This document shows positions 16,250 to 22,541 of a stretch of DNA of 34,025 nucleotides, piece by piece. Position numbers and translations under genes: made by a program. A model generated the notes under the pieces. It worked only from the letters and a program-made list of their open reading frames with translations. It had not been told where the DNA came from and ran no database searches. This stretch comes from Oscillospiraceae bacterium. Its GTDB lineage: Bacteria; Bacillota; Clostridia; Oscillospirales; Ruminococcaceae. Where the stretch lies: the NCBI GenBank assembly GCA_017829005.1, contig JAGAJF010000095.1:1-34025 (forward strand), given 5' to 3'. Positions within the stretch are counted from its first letter, which is position 1, and every line of letters starts with the position of its first letter.

Positions 16250-16354
16250 TCAATCCTCCTTTTTGCCCACATTGTCCAGAGCGTGCAGGACAAGTGAAAC
16301 CGCCGCCGATGTGATAAACGAAACCAAAAACGCCGTAACAGCTTTTTTAAACAT
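16250..16354 (-). CDS. 34-residue single-helix membrane peptide
   Basis: A short ORF that begins at ATG 16354 with TAAGGAGGGC in ideal position and ends 4 bp before the TPM gene start. The peptide starts MFKKAVTAFLVSFITSAAVS, continues with a second hydrophobic stretch and ends in a charged VGKKED tail. It fits one membrane helix. It fills exactly the gap between the zinc-ribbon gene and the TPM gene, and its own stop codon region carries the TPM ribosome site, which suggests coupled translation. A small subunit of a complex with the membrane neighbours is plausible. It has no recognised family. Confidence 0.68.
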   Translation of the reverse strand: MFKKAVTAFLVSFITSAAVSLVLHALDNVGKKED

Positions 16355-16368
16355 AAGTCAAGCCCTCC

Positions 16369-17436
16369 TTATACGCCGAGAAGCCCGAGGATTATGGCAA
16401 GCACTGCAGCGGATACCGCCGAAATAGCCGCAAACATTCCCCAGAACCTCGCCCATGAAATAGGCAGCTCGCCCACAAATCTGCCCGTCTGACCGTTCAT
16501 AGCAAAGGTGTAAAGCTTTCCGTCATACTTTGCGGTCATAAGCCACATGGGCATAAGTGCGTAATGTATCTGACCGTTTTCAAGGGATATGTTGGAGTTT
16601 TCCACCATAACGCCCATATATGTATCCGCAGTCTGCCTGAAAGCGTATTCAACGCTTTCTTTAATGCGTTCATCTGCTCTGGGACGGCTGTCCTCGGCGG
16701 AAACATCGTATTTGTCCGCAAGATATCCCGAAAGATAGGCAGGGTTAAATGCTGTAGCACCCGAGGGGTCAAAAGGCTCGATAGCCTCGGTTATCTCCTT
16801 CTGGAGCTTTGATGTTCCGTCAACGGGAACGTGGTCAAATTCCATGGAGCCGTCTCTTACAAGCATATAATGGTCTGTTTTTGTGACATCATAATCCCCC
16901 TCAGTCCAGTGAGCCACCCTGTGGGCTCTGAAACGGAAATGTGCCTTTGCTCCGCAGTCAAAGAGCCAGTAGGGAACATACATACCCTGAACGCTCTCAA
17001 TGCGGTGGGAGGACATAAAATTTCCCGGGAGCAATGGACGCTTTTTGCAAAATTCCTTGAATTTGGCAATAGCCTTATCCTTATCCACCTTAAAGGGGAT
17101 AACGTAATCCGGTTTCAGCATACCGTCAAACTTGTCGTTTACCACAAAGGGACTGTCGCAGTAGGGGCAGGTGGTGGCGCCCAGACTTCTGTCGCCCGTT
17201 ATCTCCGCGCCGCATGAGCCGCAGGTGTAGGTGCAGATATCGCCCTCAAGACCCACGGTAGTTTCCGAAGCGGTGCTCCAGTTCATATCATCGGAGGACT
17301 GCTCGTTTCGTGAAAGCTCGCTTACAGCCTCCACATCAAGCTCGGTGCCGCAGTATTCGCAGGACATTTTCTGCGCTTCGGAGGAGAAGGTCAGCTCCGC
17401 TCCGCAGCAGGGGCATTTGAATGCGGTGATGCTCAT
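16369..17436 (-). CDS. Zinc-ribbon membrane protein
   Basis: A 355-residue protein. Two zinc ribbons sit at the N-terminus: Cys8/Cys11 with Cys26/Cys29, and Cys72/Cys75 with Cys90/Cys93. A central domain of about 220 residues contains VIPFKVDKDKAIAKFKEF and MYVPYWLFDCGAKAHFRF, typical of a conserved Firmicutes family often annotated as TFIIB-type zinc ribbon protein. One membrane helix lies near the C-terminus (about 330-352). The function is unknown; it is not a transcription factor in this context. ATG at 17436 has AAAGGATGG upstream; the ATG at 17448 lacks a site. First gene of the run that ends with rubredoxin, with a hairpin-rich leader in front. Confidence 0.85.
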   Translation of the reverse strand: MSITAFKCPCCGAELTFSSEAQKMSCEYCGTELDVEAVSELSRNEQSSDDMNWSTASETTVGLEGDICTYTCGSCGAEITGDRSLGATTCPYCDSPFVVNDKFDGMLKPDYVIPFKVDKDKAIAKFKEFCKKRPLLPGNFMSSHRIESVQGMYVPYWLFDCGAKAHFRFRAHRVAHWTEGDYDVTKTDHYMLVRDGSMEFDHVPVDGTSKLQKEITEAIEPFDPSGATAFNPAYLSGYLADKYDVSAEDSRPRADERIKESVEYAFRQTADTYMGVMVENSNISLENGQIHYALMPMWLMTAKYDGKLYTFAMNGQTGRFVGELPISWARFWGMFAAISAVSAAVLAIILGLLGV

Positions 17437-17458
17437 TATAATAACCATCCTTTCATAA

Positions 17459-17566
17459 AAGTTTTGTGGTTTTCGTCAGAAAATTTCGGACTTTAGTCCG
17501 AAAAACAAAACTTGGTTTGAAAATCTCTGATTTTCAAACATTACCTCTTTTCTGTGTGACAAGAGG
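17459..17566 (-). promoter_or_regulatory. Leader with three hairpins before the zinc-ribbon operon
   Basis: Three stems follow each other between promoter and gene. (1) AAGTTTTGT (17459-17467) with ACAAAACTT (17505-17513), enclosing TTTCGGAC (17484-17491) with GTCCGAAA (17496-17503). (2) GTTTGAAAATC (17515-17525) with GATTTTCAAAC (17529-17539), 11 perfect pairs and a 3-base loop. (3) CCTCTT (17544-17549) with AAGAGG (17561-17566). On the minus strand the inner stem of (1) is followed by TTTTC, a weak terminator shape. It does not match a riboswitch class I know. It could be a structured leader or a short palindromic repeat element. Confidence 0.55.
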
Positions 17567-17582
17567 AAATTATTTCTTTTAT

Positions 17583-17611
17583 ATTTTATCATATTTTTCT
17601 CATTAAGTCAA
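17583..17611 (-). promoter_or_regulatory. Promoter of the zinc-ribbon/TPM/isp operon
   Basis: On the minus strand: TTGACT, 17-base spacer, TAAAAT, with TGA before the -10. Predicts a leader of about 140 bases that includes all three hairpins at 17459-17566. Confidence 0.7.
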
Positions 17612-17626
17612 CACAAATTATGACGA

Positions 17627-17638
17627 TATCATATGATA
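17627..17638. promoter_or_regulatory. Perfect 12-bp palindrome between divergent promoters
   Basis: TATCATATGATA is fully symmetrical. It lies 15 bp from the minus -35 and 26 bp from the plus -35, so one dimeric regulator could act on both. Half-sites resemble those at 12764-12791. Confidence 0.45.
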
Positions 17639-17664
17639 AAATACTATGACCGGAAGCAAATTTA

Positions 17665-17693
17665 TTGACGTTTCGGAGCAAATGTGCTATAAT
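17665..17693 (+). promoter_or_regulatory. Strong extended -10 promoter before the 48-codon ORF
   Basis: TTGACG, 17-base spacer, TATAAT, with TGC before the -10. It points to the ORF at 17720 and may also feed the carboxyltransferase operon. Confidence 0.75.
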
Positions 17694-17719
17694 AAATATA
17701 CTGACGGGGGAGTGATAAT

Positions 17720-17866
17720 ATATACGTTACGGGTATAGTATCACAATACGGCAGCGACAGGCAGACCTGTTGGGTTGTGCTGATAAAGTCGGAAATGCTT
17801 GACATAGAGGGAAATGACCTCAAAAGGATACTTGCGGAATCTGCGGAGCATTATCACCTTGACTAA
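17720..17866 (+). CDS. 48-codon ORF without a canonical start codon
   Basis: The frame runs from ATA at 17720 to TAA at 17864-17866. It encodes a plausible small soluble protein beginning IYVTGIVSQYGSDRQTCWVV and ending in a charged helix with HYHLD. A GGGGGAG ribosome-type site sits 8 bases before the ATA and a strong promoter 27 bases before it. The only in-frame codons before the upstream TGA are CGG, GGG, AGT, GAT and AAT, so no ATG, GTG or TTG is available until an internal GTG. Either ATA is used as a start, or an ATG mutated to ATA and this is a fresh pseudogene. No family recognised. Confidence 0.4.
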   Translation: MYVTGIVSQYGSDRQTCWVVLIKSEMLDIEGNDLKRILAESAEHYHLD

Positions 17867-17926
17867 ACGAATATTTTGCTAAATTGTAAAAAATTACAAA
17901 AGTCAAAAAAATTCCCGATTTTTTTC

Positions 17927-17955
17927 TTGTAACTTCTGAGGAAATGTTGTATAAT
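17927..17955 (+). promoter_or_regulatory. Promoter of the carboxyltransferase operon
   Basis: TTGTAA, 17-base spacer, TATAAT, about 64 bases before the ATG at 18019. Confidence 0.75.
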
Positions 17956-17981
17956 TATACTCGGATAAATTTTTGGTTGTT

Positions 17982-17999
17982 GGCGCAGCGTTCTGCGCC
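17982..17999 (+). promoter_or_regulatory. 5' leader hairpin before the carboxyltransferase gene
   Basis: GGCGCAG (17982-17988) and CTGCGCC (17993-17999) form a perfect 7-bp GC-rich stem with a CGTT loop, 7 bases before the GGAGG site. It could stabilise the mRNA or limit ribosome access. No T run follows, so it is not a terminator. Confidence 0.5.
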
Positions 18000-18018
18000 C
18001 GGAAACGGAGGAACTAAT

Positions 18019-19389
18019 ATGATGACTGAAAGTCAGAAGTCGAAGCTGGCGGAATACACGGCGGCAAAAGCTTCCTGCCCAGCAAGAGAAAGGCTCTCGG
18101 CTCTTTTTGACGACGGCGTATTTACAGAAACAGCGACCGGTCGGAGCGCAGGAGGAGACCCCTCGGGCGTTGTGACCGCTTACGGATATATAAACGGCTG
18201 TCCCGCCTATGCGTTCTCTCAGGACAGCACATCGGCAAAGGGCGCTGTAAGCAGAGCACATTCGGAAAAGGTGTGCAGAATGTTTGACCTTGCCGCAAAA
18301 AACGGCGTTCCCGTAGTTGGCATTTACGACTCCTGCGGAGCGTTCATCGAGGACGGCGCAGACGCTCTTAACGCATACAGCGAAATGCTCCTTGAAGCAG
18401 GAAATCTCTCGGGAGTTGTTCCCACAGTTTCCGTTATTGCAGGAGTGTGCGCAGGCAGTATGGCAGTAGTTGCCGCAGCTGCAGATCACGTGGTAATGAC
18501 CGAGGGCGCAGAGCTTTACGCCGCAGTTGGTGGAGACTCTTCCGCTAAGGCTGCCGCAGAGAGCGGAGTTGTATCGGTTGTTGCCGAGAATGATACAGCG
18601 GCTATGGAGAGCGTTCGGAAATATCTCTCCCTTATGCCTCAGAATAACCTGTCTCCTCTGCCCGAGTTTGAGTTTGACACACCAGCAGGCGTTTCCTTTG
18701 AAAGCGCTTCGGACAGCGTTATGAGCATTGCCGATGAGGGCAGCGTTCTTGAGCTTCGTCCGGACTTCGGAAAGGCTTCCATGACAGCGCTCTGCACCAT
18801 CGGAGGAACTGCAGCGGGCATTGCCGCAGCAGGCAAGACAGCGGACAAGCTTACAGCCGATGACTGCGCAAAGCTTGCCGGATTTGTACGTCTTTGCGAC
18901 GCCTTCTCAATTCCCGTTGTTACCGTTGTGGATACCGAGGGCTTTGATATGAGCGGGGCAGAGTCCGTAAGAGCTGCCGCAAGACTTTCAGGCGCATATG
19001 CAGACGCTACCTGCGCAAAGATAGCGGTAGTAAGCGGAAAGGCATACGGTGCGGCATTTATCGCATTTGCAGGCAAAAACGCAGCTGCCGATCAGGTATT
19101 CGCTCTCCCCGAAGCAGTCATTGCTCCCGTTGACCCCGTTACAGCAGCGGAATTTTTATATCACGACAAGCTCAAGGGTGCTTCCGACCTTGCCGCAGAG
19201 CGTAACAAGGTAGCAGCTGAGTACGCCGAGAACGAGGCGTCCGCATTTGCCGCTGCCGAAAAGGGCGCAGTCGATGATGTTATCCCTGCCGAAAATGTAA
19301 GAAGCGCAGTTATGGGCGTTCTGGAAATTACCGCAGGAAAGCGCCTCAACAAGCGTCTTCCCAAGAAGCACAGCGTTCTTCCCCTTTGA
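18019..19389 (+). CDS. Carboxyl transferase subunit (MmdA / transcarboxylase 12S-like)
   Basis: A 456-residue carboxyltransferase with two crotonase-like halves. The first half shows ARERLSALFDDGVFTE, YDSCGAFIEDGADAL and AGVCAGSMAVVAAAADHVVM; the second shows RLCDAFSIPVVTVVDTEGF, SGKAYGAAFIAFAGK and a C-terminal DDVIPAENVRSAV. Relatives move CO2 between biotin and an acyl-CoA (methylmalonyl-CoA, propionyl-CoA). Typical MmdA proteins have about 510 residues; here the first 40-60 residues are missing and several Gly-Gly oxyanion positions read Gly-Ala or Gly-Ser, so substrate or rate may differ. ATG at 18019 follows GGAGG by 7 bases. First of three genes, followed by the biotin carrier and an OadA-like gene. 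Confidence 0.85.
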   Translation: MMTESQKSKLAEYTAAKASCPARERLSALFDDGVFTETATGRSAGGDPSGVVTAYGYINGCPAYAFSQDSTSAKGAVSRAHSEKVCRMFDLAAKNGVPVVGIYDSCGAFIEDGADALNAYSEMLLEAGNLSGVVPTVSVIAGVCAGSMAVVAAAADHVVMTEGAELYAAVGGDSSAKAAAESGVVSVVAENDTAAMESVRKYLSLMPQNNLSPLPEFEFDTPAGVSFESASDSVMSIADEGSVLELRPDFGKASMTALCTIGGTAAGIAAAGKTADKLTADDCAKLAGFVRLCDAFSIPVVTVVDTEGFDMSGAESVRAAARLSGAYADATCAKIAVVSGKAYGAAFIAFAGKNAAADQVFALPEAVIAPVDPVTAAEFLYHDKLKGASDLAAERNKVAAEYAENEASAFAAAEKGAVDDVIPAENVRSAVMGVLEITAGKRLNKRLPKKHSVLPL

Positions 19390-19417
19390 TAAAAATTAAC
19401 CGAAAGGTCTGATAAAA

Positions 19418-19792
19418 ATGAAGAGATTTAATCTTACAGTTAATGGAAAAGCTTATGATGTTGCCGTTGACGAGGTAGGCGGTTCCGCACCCGCAGCAGC
19501 ACCCGTTTCCGCTCCTGCTCCTGCCGCAGCAGCACCCGCACCCGCACCTGCCGCTGCTCCTGCTCCCGCCGCAGGAAAAGGCACACCCGTTAAGGCTCCT
19601 ATGCCCGGAAATATCCTTGATGTCAAGGTAAGCGTAGGCGACAGCGTTACAACAGGTCAGGTACTTGTTGTCCTCGAAGCTATGAAGATGGAGAACGATA
19701 TTGTGGCAAACGCTACGGGCAAGATCACCTCTATCAACGTAAAGAAGGGCGATACCGTTAACTCCGACGATGTTATCGCAACCATTGCGTAA
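19418..19792 (+). CDS. Biotin carboxyl carrier protein
   Basis: A 124-residue biotin carrier. Residues 1-20 form a short start (MKRFNLTVNGKAYDVAVDEV), residues 22-53 an Ala/Pro-only hinge, and 57-124 the biotinyl domain. The biotin site is Lys90 in EAMKMEN, 34 residues before the C-terminus as usual. The family includes the 1.3S subunit of transcarboxylase and the gamma/delta carriers of decarboxylases. It starts 28 bp after the carboxyltransferase gene and ends 20 bp before the OadA-like gene, so it most likely serves both. Confidence 0.95.
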   Translation: MKRFNLTVNGKAYDVAVDEVGGSAPAAAPVSAPAPAAAAPAPAPAAAPAPAAGKGTPVKAPMPGNILDVKVSVGDSVTTGQVLVVLEAMKMENDIVANATGKITSINVKKGDTVNSDDVIATIA

Positions 19793-19812
19793 AGGGAAAG
19801 GAACGGTTTTGT

Positions 19813-21210
19813 ATGGCTAAGGTTAAAATCACCGAGACCGTCCTCAGAGACGCTCATCAGTCCCTTATCGCAACGAGAATGAGCATAGATGAAATGATCC
19901 CCATTATGCAGGAGATGGACAAGATCGGCTATTACTCCGCCGAAGTATGGGGCGGAGCCACCTTCGACTCCTGTATCCGTTTCCTTGACGAGGACCCCTG
20001 GGAGAGACTGAGGATCATCAGAAAGGCTATGCCCAACACCAAGCTCCAGATGCTTTTCAGAGGTCAGAATATGCTGGGATACCGCCATTATGCCGACGAT
20101 GTTCTGGAATACTTTGTTCAGAAGACCGTGGCAAACGGTATGGATATTATCCGTATTTTCGACGCCCTCAACGATATCAGAAACCTCCGCACATCTATCC
20201 GTGCAGCTAAGAAGGAGGGCGCACACGCACAGGTGGCAATGTCCTTTACCCTTGGCGATGTGTTCACCGATGAGTATTATGTTAACTATGCCAAGCAGTG
20301 TGAGGAGGAGGGCGCAGACTCCATCTGTATCAAGGATATGGCGGCTCTTATTACTCCTTTCAGAGCGGCTTCCCTTACAAAGGCGCTCAAGGATAATATC
20401 GGCATTCCCGTTCAGCTCCACACTCACTACACCTCGGGTCTTGCTTCGATGTGTCTCTTAAAGGCTATTGAAAACGGCTGTGACGCTGTTGATACGGCTA
20501 TGTCTCCCCTTGCTCACGGCACATCTCACACGCCTACAGAGTCTATGGTAGCGGCTCTTCAGGGCACCGAGTACGACACAGGTCTTGACCTTGTTAAGCT
20601 CACCGCAATCCGTGACTACTTTATGAAGCTGCGTAAAAAGTACATCGACAGCGGTCTTCTTGACCCCAAGATGCTTGCTGCGGACGCAAATGCGCTTATT
20701 TACCAGGTTCCCGGAGGAATGCTCTCCAATCTCCTTTCCCAGCTCAAGCAGGCAGGCAAGGAGGACAAGCTGGAGGAGGTTCTCAAGGAGGTCCCCAGAG
20801 TACGTGCGGACGCCGGAAATATCCCTCTTGTTACTCCTTCTTCCCAGATAGTTGGTACACAGGCGGTTTTCAACGTTATCAACGGCGAGCGATATAAGAT
20901 GGTAACAAAGGAGTTCAAGGACGTGGTAGCCGGCAAGTACGGAAAGACTCCCACACCCATTGACCCCGAGTTCAGGAAGTCCATTCTCAAGGGCGAGGAG
21001 GCAATCGACTGCCGCCCTGCAGATCTGCTTGAACCTGAGCTTGACAAGCTGAGAGAGGAATGCTCTGAGTGGCTTGAGCAGGATGAAGATGTTCTCACCT
21101 ATGCTATGTTCCCCAAGGTTGCGCCTAAGTTCTTCGAGAAGCGCCGCAACAGGAAATACGGCATTGACGGCAAGAACTCCGACTTTGAAAAGAAAATTCA
21201 TATGGTATGA
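19813..21210 (+). CDS. Oxaloacetate decarboxylase alpha / transcarboxylase 5S-like subunit
   Basis: A 465-residue carboxyltransferase of the pyruvate/oxaloacetate type. It has the HMGL-like barrel with metal ligands Asp13 (LRDAHQS), His203 and His205 (HTH), and the Lys174 that is carbamylated in relatives (IKDMAALI, where MAGL is usual). The PYC-type C-terminal domain follows (about 300-465). There is no fused biotin domain; the carrier is the separate gene upstream. It would exchange CO2 between oxaloacetate/pyruvate and biotin. With the 12S-like and 1.3S-like genes the set matches methylmalonyl-CoA:pyruvate transcarboxylase better than sodium-pump oxaloacetate decarboxylase, because no membrane beta subunit is present. 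Confidence 0.92.
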   Translation: MAKVKITETVLRDAHQSLIATRMSIDEMIPIMQEMDKIGYYSAEVWGGATFDSCIRFLDEDPWERLRIIRKAMPNTKLQMLFRGQNMLGYRHYADDVLEYFVQKTVANGMDIIRIFDALNDIRNLRTSIRAAKKEGAHAQVAMSFTLGDVFTDEYYVNYAKQCEEEGADSICIKDMAALITPFRAASLTKALKDNIGIPVQLHTHYTSGLASMCLLKAIENGCDAVDTAMSPLAHGTSHTPTESMVAALQGTEYDTGLDLVKLTAIRDYFMKLRKKYIDSGLLDPKMLAADANALIYQVPGGMLSNLLSQLKQAGKEDKLEEVLKEVPRVRADAGNIPLVTPSSQIVGTQAVFNVINGERYKMVTKEFKDVVAGKYGKTPTPIDPEFRKSILKGEEAIDCRPADLLEPELDKLREECSEWLEQDEDVLTYAMFPKVAPKFFEKRRNRKYGIDGKNSDFEKKIHMV

Positions 21211-21221
21211 TAAATGAAAAG

Positions 21222-21250
21222 TCCCCCGAAATCCGTTTCGGGGGATTTTT
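21222..21250 (+). terminator. Bidirectional intrinsic terminator
   Basis: TCCCCCGAAA (21222-21231) and TTTCGGGGGA (21236-21245) form a perfect 10-bp stem with a TCCG loop, followed by TTTTT. It ends the carboxyltransferase operon; on the minus strand the stem is followed by CTTTT and can also end fprA, which stops at 21268. Confidence 0.93.
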
Positions 21251-21267
21251 ATATGGTGCGTGGAAAA

Positions 21268-22422
21268 TTACTGTGCAGCTATCTCCTCAGCAAGAGCCTC
21301 GGTCTGAGCTATGGTTTCTGCATTTACGGCAGAGTTTATTTTTACGATATTCTCGGAGATGGAAACGTCGTTGCAGCCCTCGAAAAGCTTTTTCATTGCG
21401 TTTGCGGCTGTGGGCGCCCAAGAGCCGTTTTCTATAAGATATACCTGCCTGCTCTTATATCCATGGTCGGCAAGGTCGGTTATGAAATCCCTCATAAATG
21501 GGAACACTCCGCCGTTGTAGGTGGTGGAGGCGCAGACCAGCTTCTTATACTTGAACGCCATTGCAAGGGCTTCTGCTCTGTCACAGCGGGCAAGGTCAAG
21601 TGAAATTACGGGGCAGCCCTTTGCGGCAAGCTTTTCTTCAAGGCTGAGTGCAGCTTTTTTTGTGTTTCCGTAAACAGATGTGTAGGCGATGAATACGCCG
21701 TCAGTCTCAGGCTCGTATGCTGCCCATTTTGTGTAAAGCTCAAGATAATGGGGGATATTTTCCGAAAGTACGGGGCCGTGAAGAGGGCATATGGTACTTA
21801 TATCAAGCTTTGCAGCCTTTTTCAGCACTCCTGATACGGGCATTCCGAACTTGCCTACAATGCCGAAATAATACCTTCTTGCCTCGTTTTCCCACTCCTC
21901 TTCGCTGTCCAAAGCGCCGAATTTGCCAAATGCGTCTGCGGAGAACAGGACTTTATCAAGGCTGTCATAGCTCATTATTACCTCGGGCCAATGCACCATG
22001 GGGGCGGTTACGAATGTCAGGGTATGCTTTCCGAGAGAAAGGGTGTCATTCTCGACCACAACTATCCTTCTGTCATCATAGTCGGTGCCGAAAAAGTTCT
22101 TCATCATTCCGAATGCTTTCTGAGAGGATACTATCACCGCTTCGGGATATCGCTCCATAAATACGGCGATATTGGCGGAATGGTCGGGCTCCATATGGTG
22201 GACTACAAGGTAATCGGGCTTTCGTCCCTCAAGGGCTGCTTTCAGATTTTCAAGCCACTCTGCCGTAAAGCCGCCGTCAACAGTGTCCATTACCGCAATT
22301 TTCTCGTCTGTTATCACATATGAATTGTAGGACATTCCCTTCGGAACGCTGTACTGTCCTTCGAAAAGCGGGTTTATCCTGTCGTTTACGCCTATGTATT
22401 TTATATCCTGTGATATCTGCAT
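21268..22422 (-). CDS. fprA: FprA-type diiron flavoprotein (oxygen / nitric oxide reductase)
   Basis: A 384-residue A-type flavoprotein. The N-terminal beta-lactamase-like domain carries the diiron set: His76, Glu78, Asp80 and His81 in HHMEPDH, His144, Asp163 and His215. A flavodoxin domain follows from about residue 243 (FIAYTSVYGNTKKAALSLEE), binding FMN. Such enzymes reduce O2 to water or NO to N2O and protect anaerobes; electrons come from rubredoxin, which fits the fused rubredoxin gene at 13329. ATG at 22422 follows AAAGGAAG; the longer TTG frame from 22443 is less likely. It has its own TTGACA/CATAAT promoter and shares a terminator with the convergent operon. Confidence 0.94.
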   Translation of the reverse strand: MQISQDIKYIGVNDRINPLFEGQYSVPKGMSYNSYVITDEKIAVMDTVDGGFTAEWLENLKAALEGRKPDYLVVHHMEPDHSANIAVFMERYPEAVIVSSQKAFGMMKNFFGTDYDDRRIVVVENDTLSLGKHTLTFVTAPMVHWPEVIMSYDSLDKVLFSADAFGKFGALDSEEEWENEARRYYFGIVGKFGMPVSGVLKKAAKLDISTICPLHGPVLSENIPHYLELYTKWAAYEPETDGVFIAYTSVYGNTKKAALSLEEKLAAKGCPVISLDLARCDRAEALAMAFKYKKLVCASTTYNGGVFPFMRDFITDLADHGYKSRQVYLIENGSWAPTAANAMKKLFEGCNDVSISENIVKINSAVNAETIAQTEALAEEIAAQ

Positions 22423-22457
22423 AACTGTTCTTCCTTTCGACAAAATTATCTATAATT

Positions 22458-22486
22458 ATTATGCCACATATGCGCTTGAATGTCAA
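22458..22486 (-). promoter_or_regulatory. Promoter of fprA
   Basis: On the minus strand: TTGACA, 17-base spacer, CATAAT. It begins directly after the T run of the terminator at 22488-22522, so fprA is transcribed separately from the solute-binding protein gene. Confidence 0.78.
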
Positions 22487-22487
22487 G

Positions 22488-22522
22488 AAAAAAACGGGTA
22501 TCACACCAAAGTATGATACCCG
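22488..22522 (-). terminator. Intrinsic terminator of the solute-binding protein gene
   Basis: CGGGTATCA (22495-22503) pairs with TGATACCCG (22514-22522); on the minus strand seven T follow (22488-22494). Confidence 0.92.
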
Positions 22523-22541
22523 AAGAAATGTTTGATTTGAG

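Noticed and set aside
17884-17927. A/T-only stems after the 48-codon ORF as a terminator
   Set aside because: TTGTAA/TTACAA and AAAAAAT/ATTTTTT pairs are too weak for an intrinsic terminator and overlap the next promoter.
17863-18489. Minus-strand frame of 208 residues across the carboxyltransferase promoter
   Set aside because: It runs through a good promoter, a leader hairpin and the first part of a clear plus-strand gene. Its product is low-complexity and Cys-rich.
19657-21201. Long minus-strand frames across the biotin carrier and OadA-like genes
   Set aside because: The plus-strand genes are certain by motif. The antisense frames have no recognisable domains or ribosome sites.
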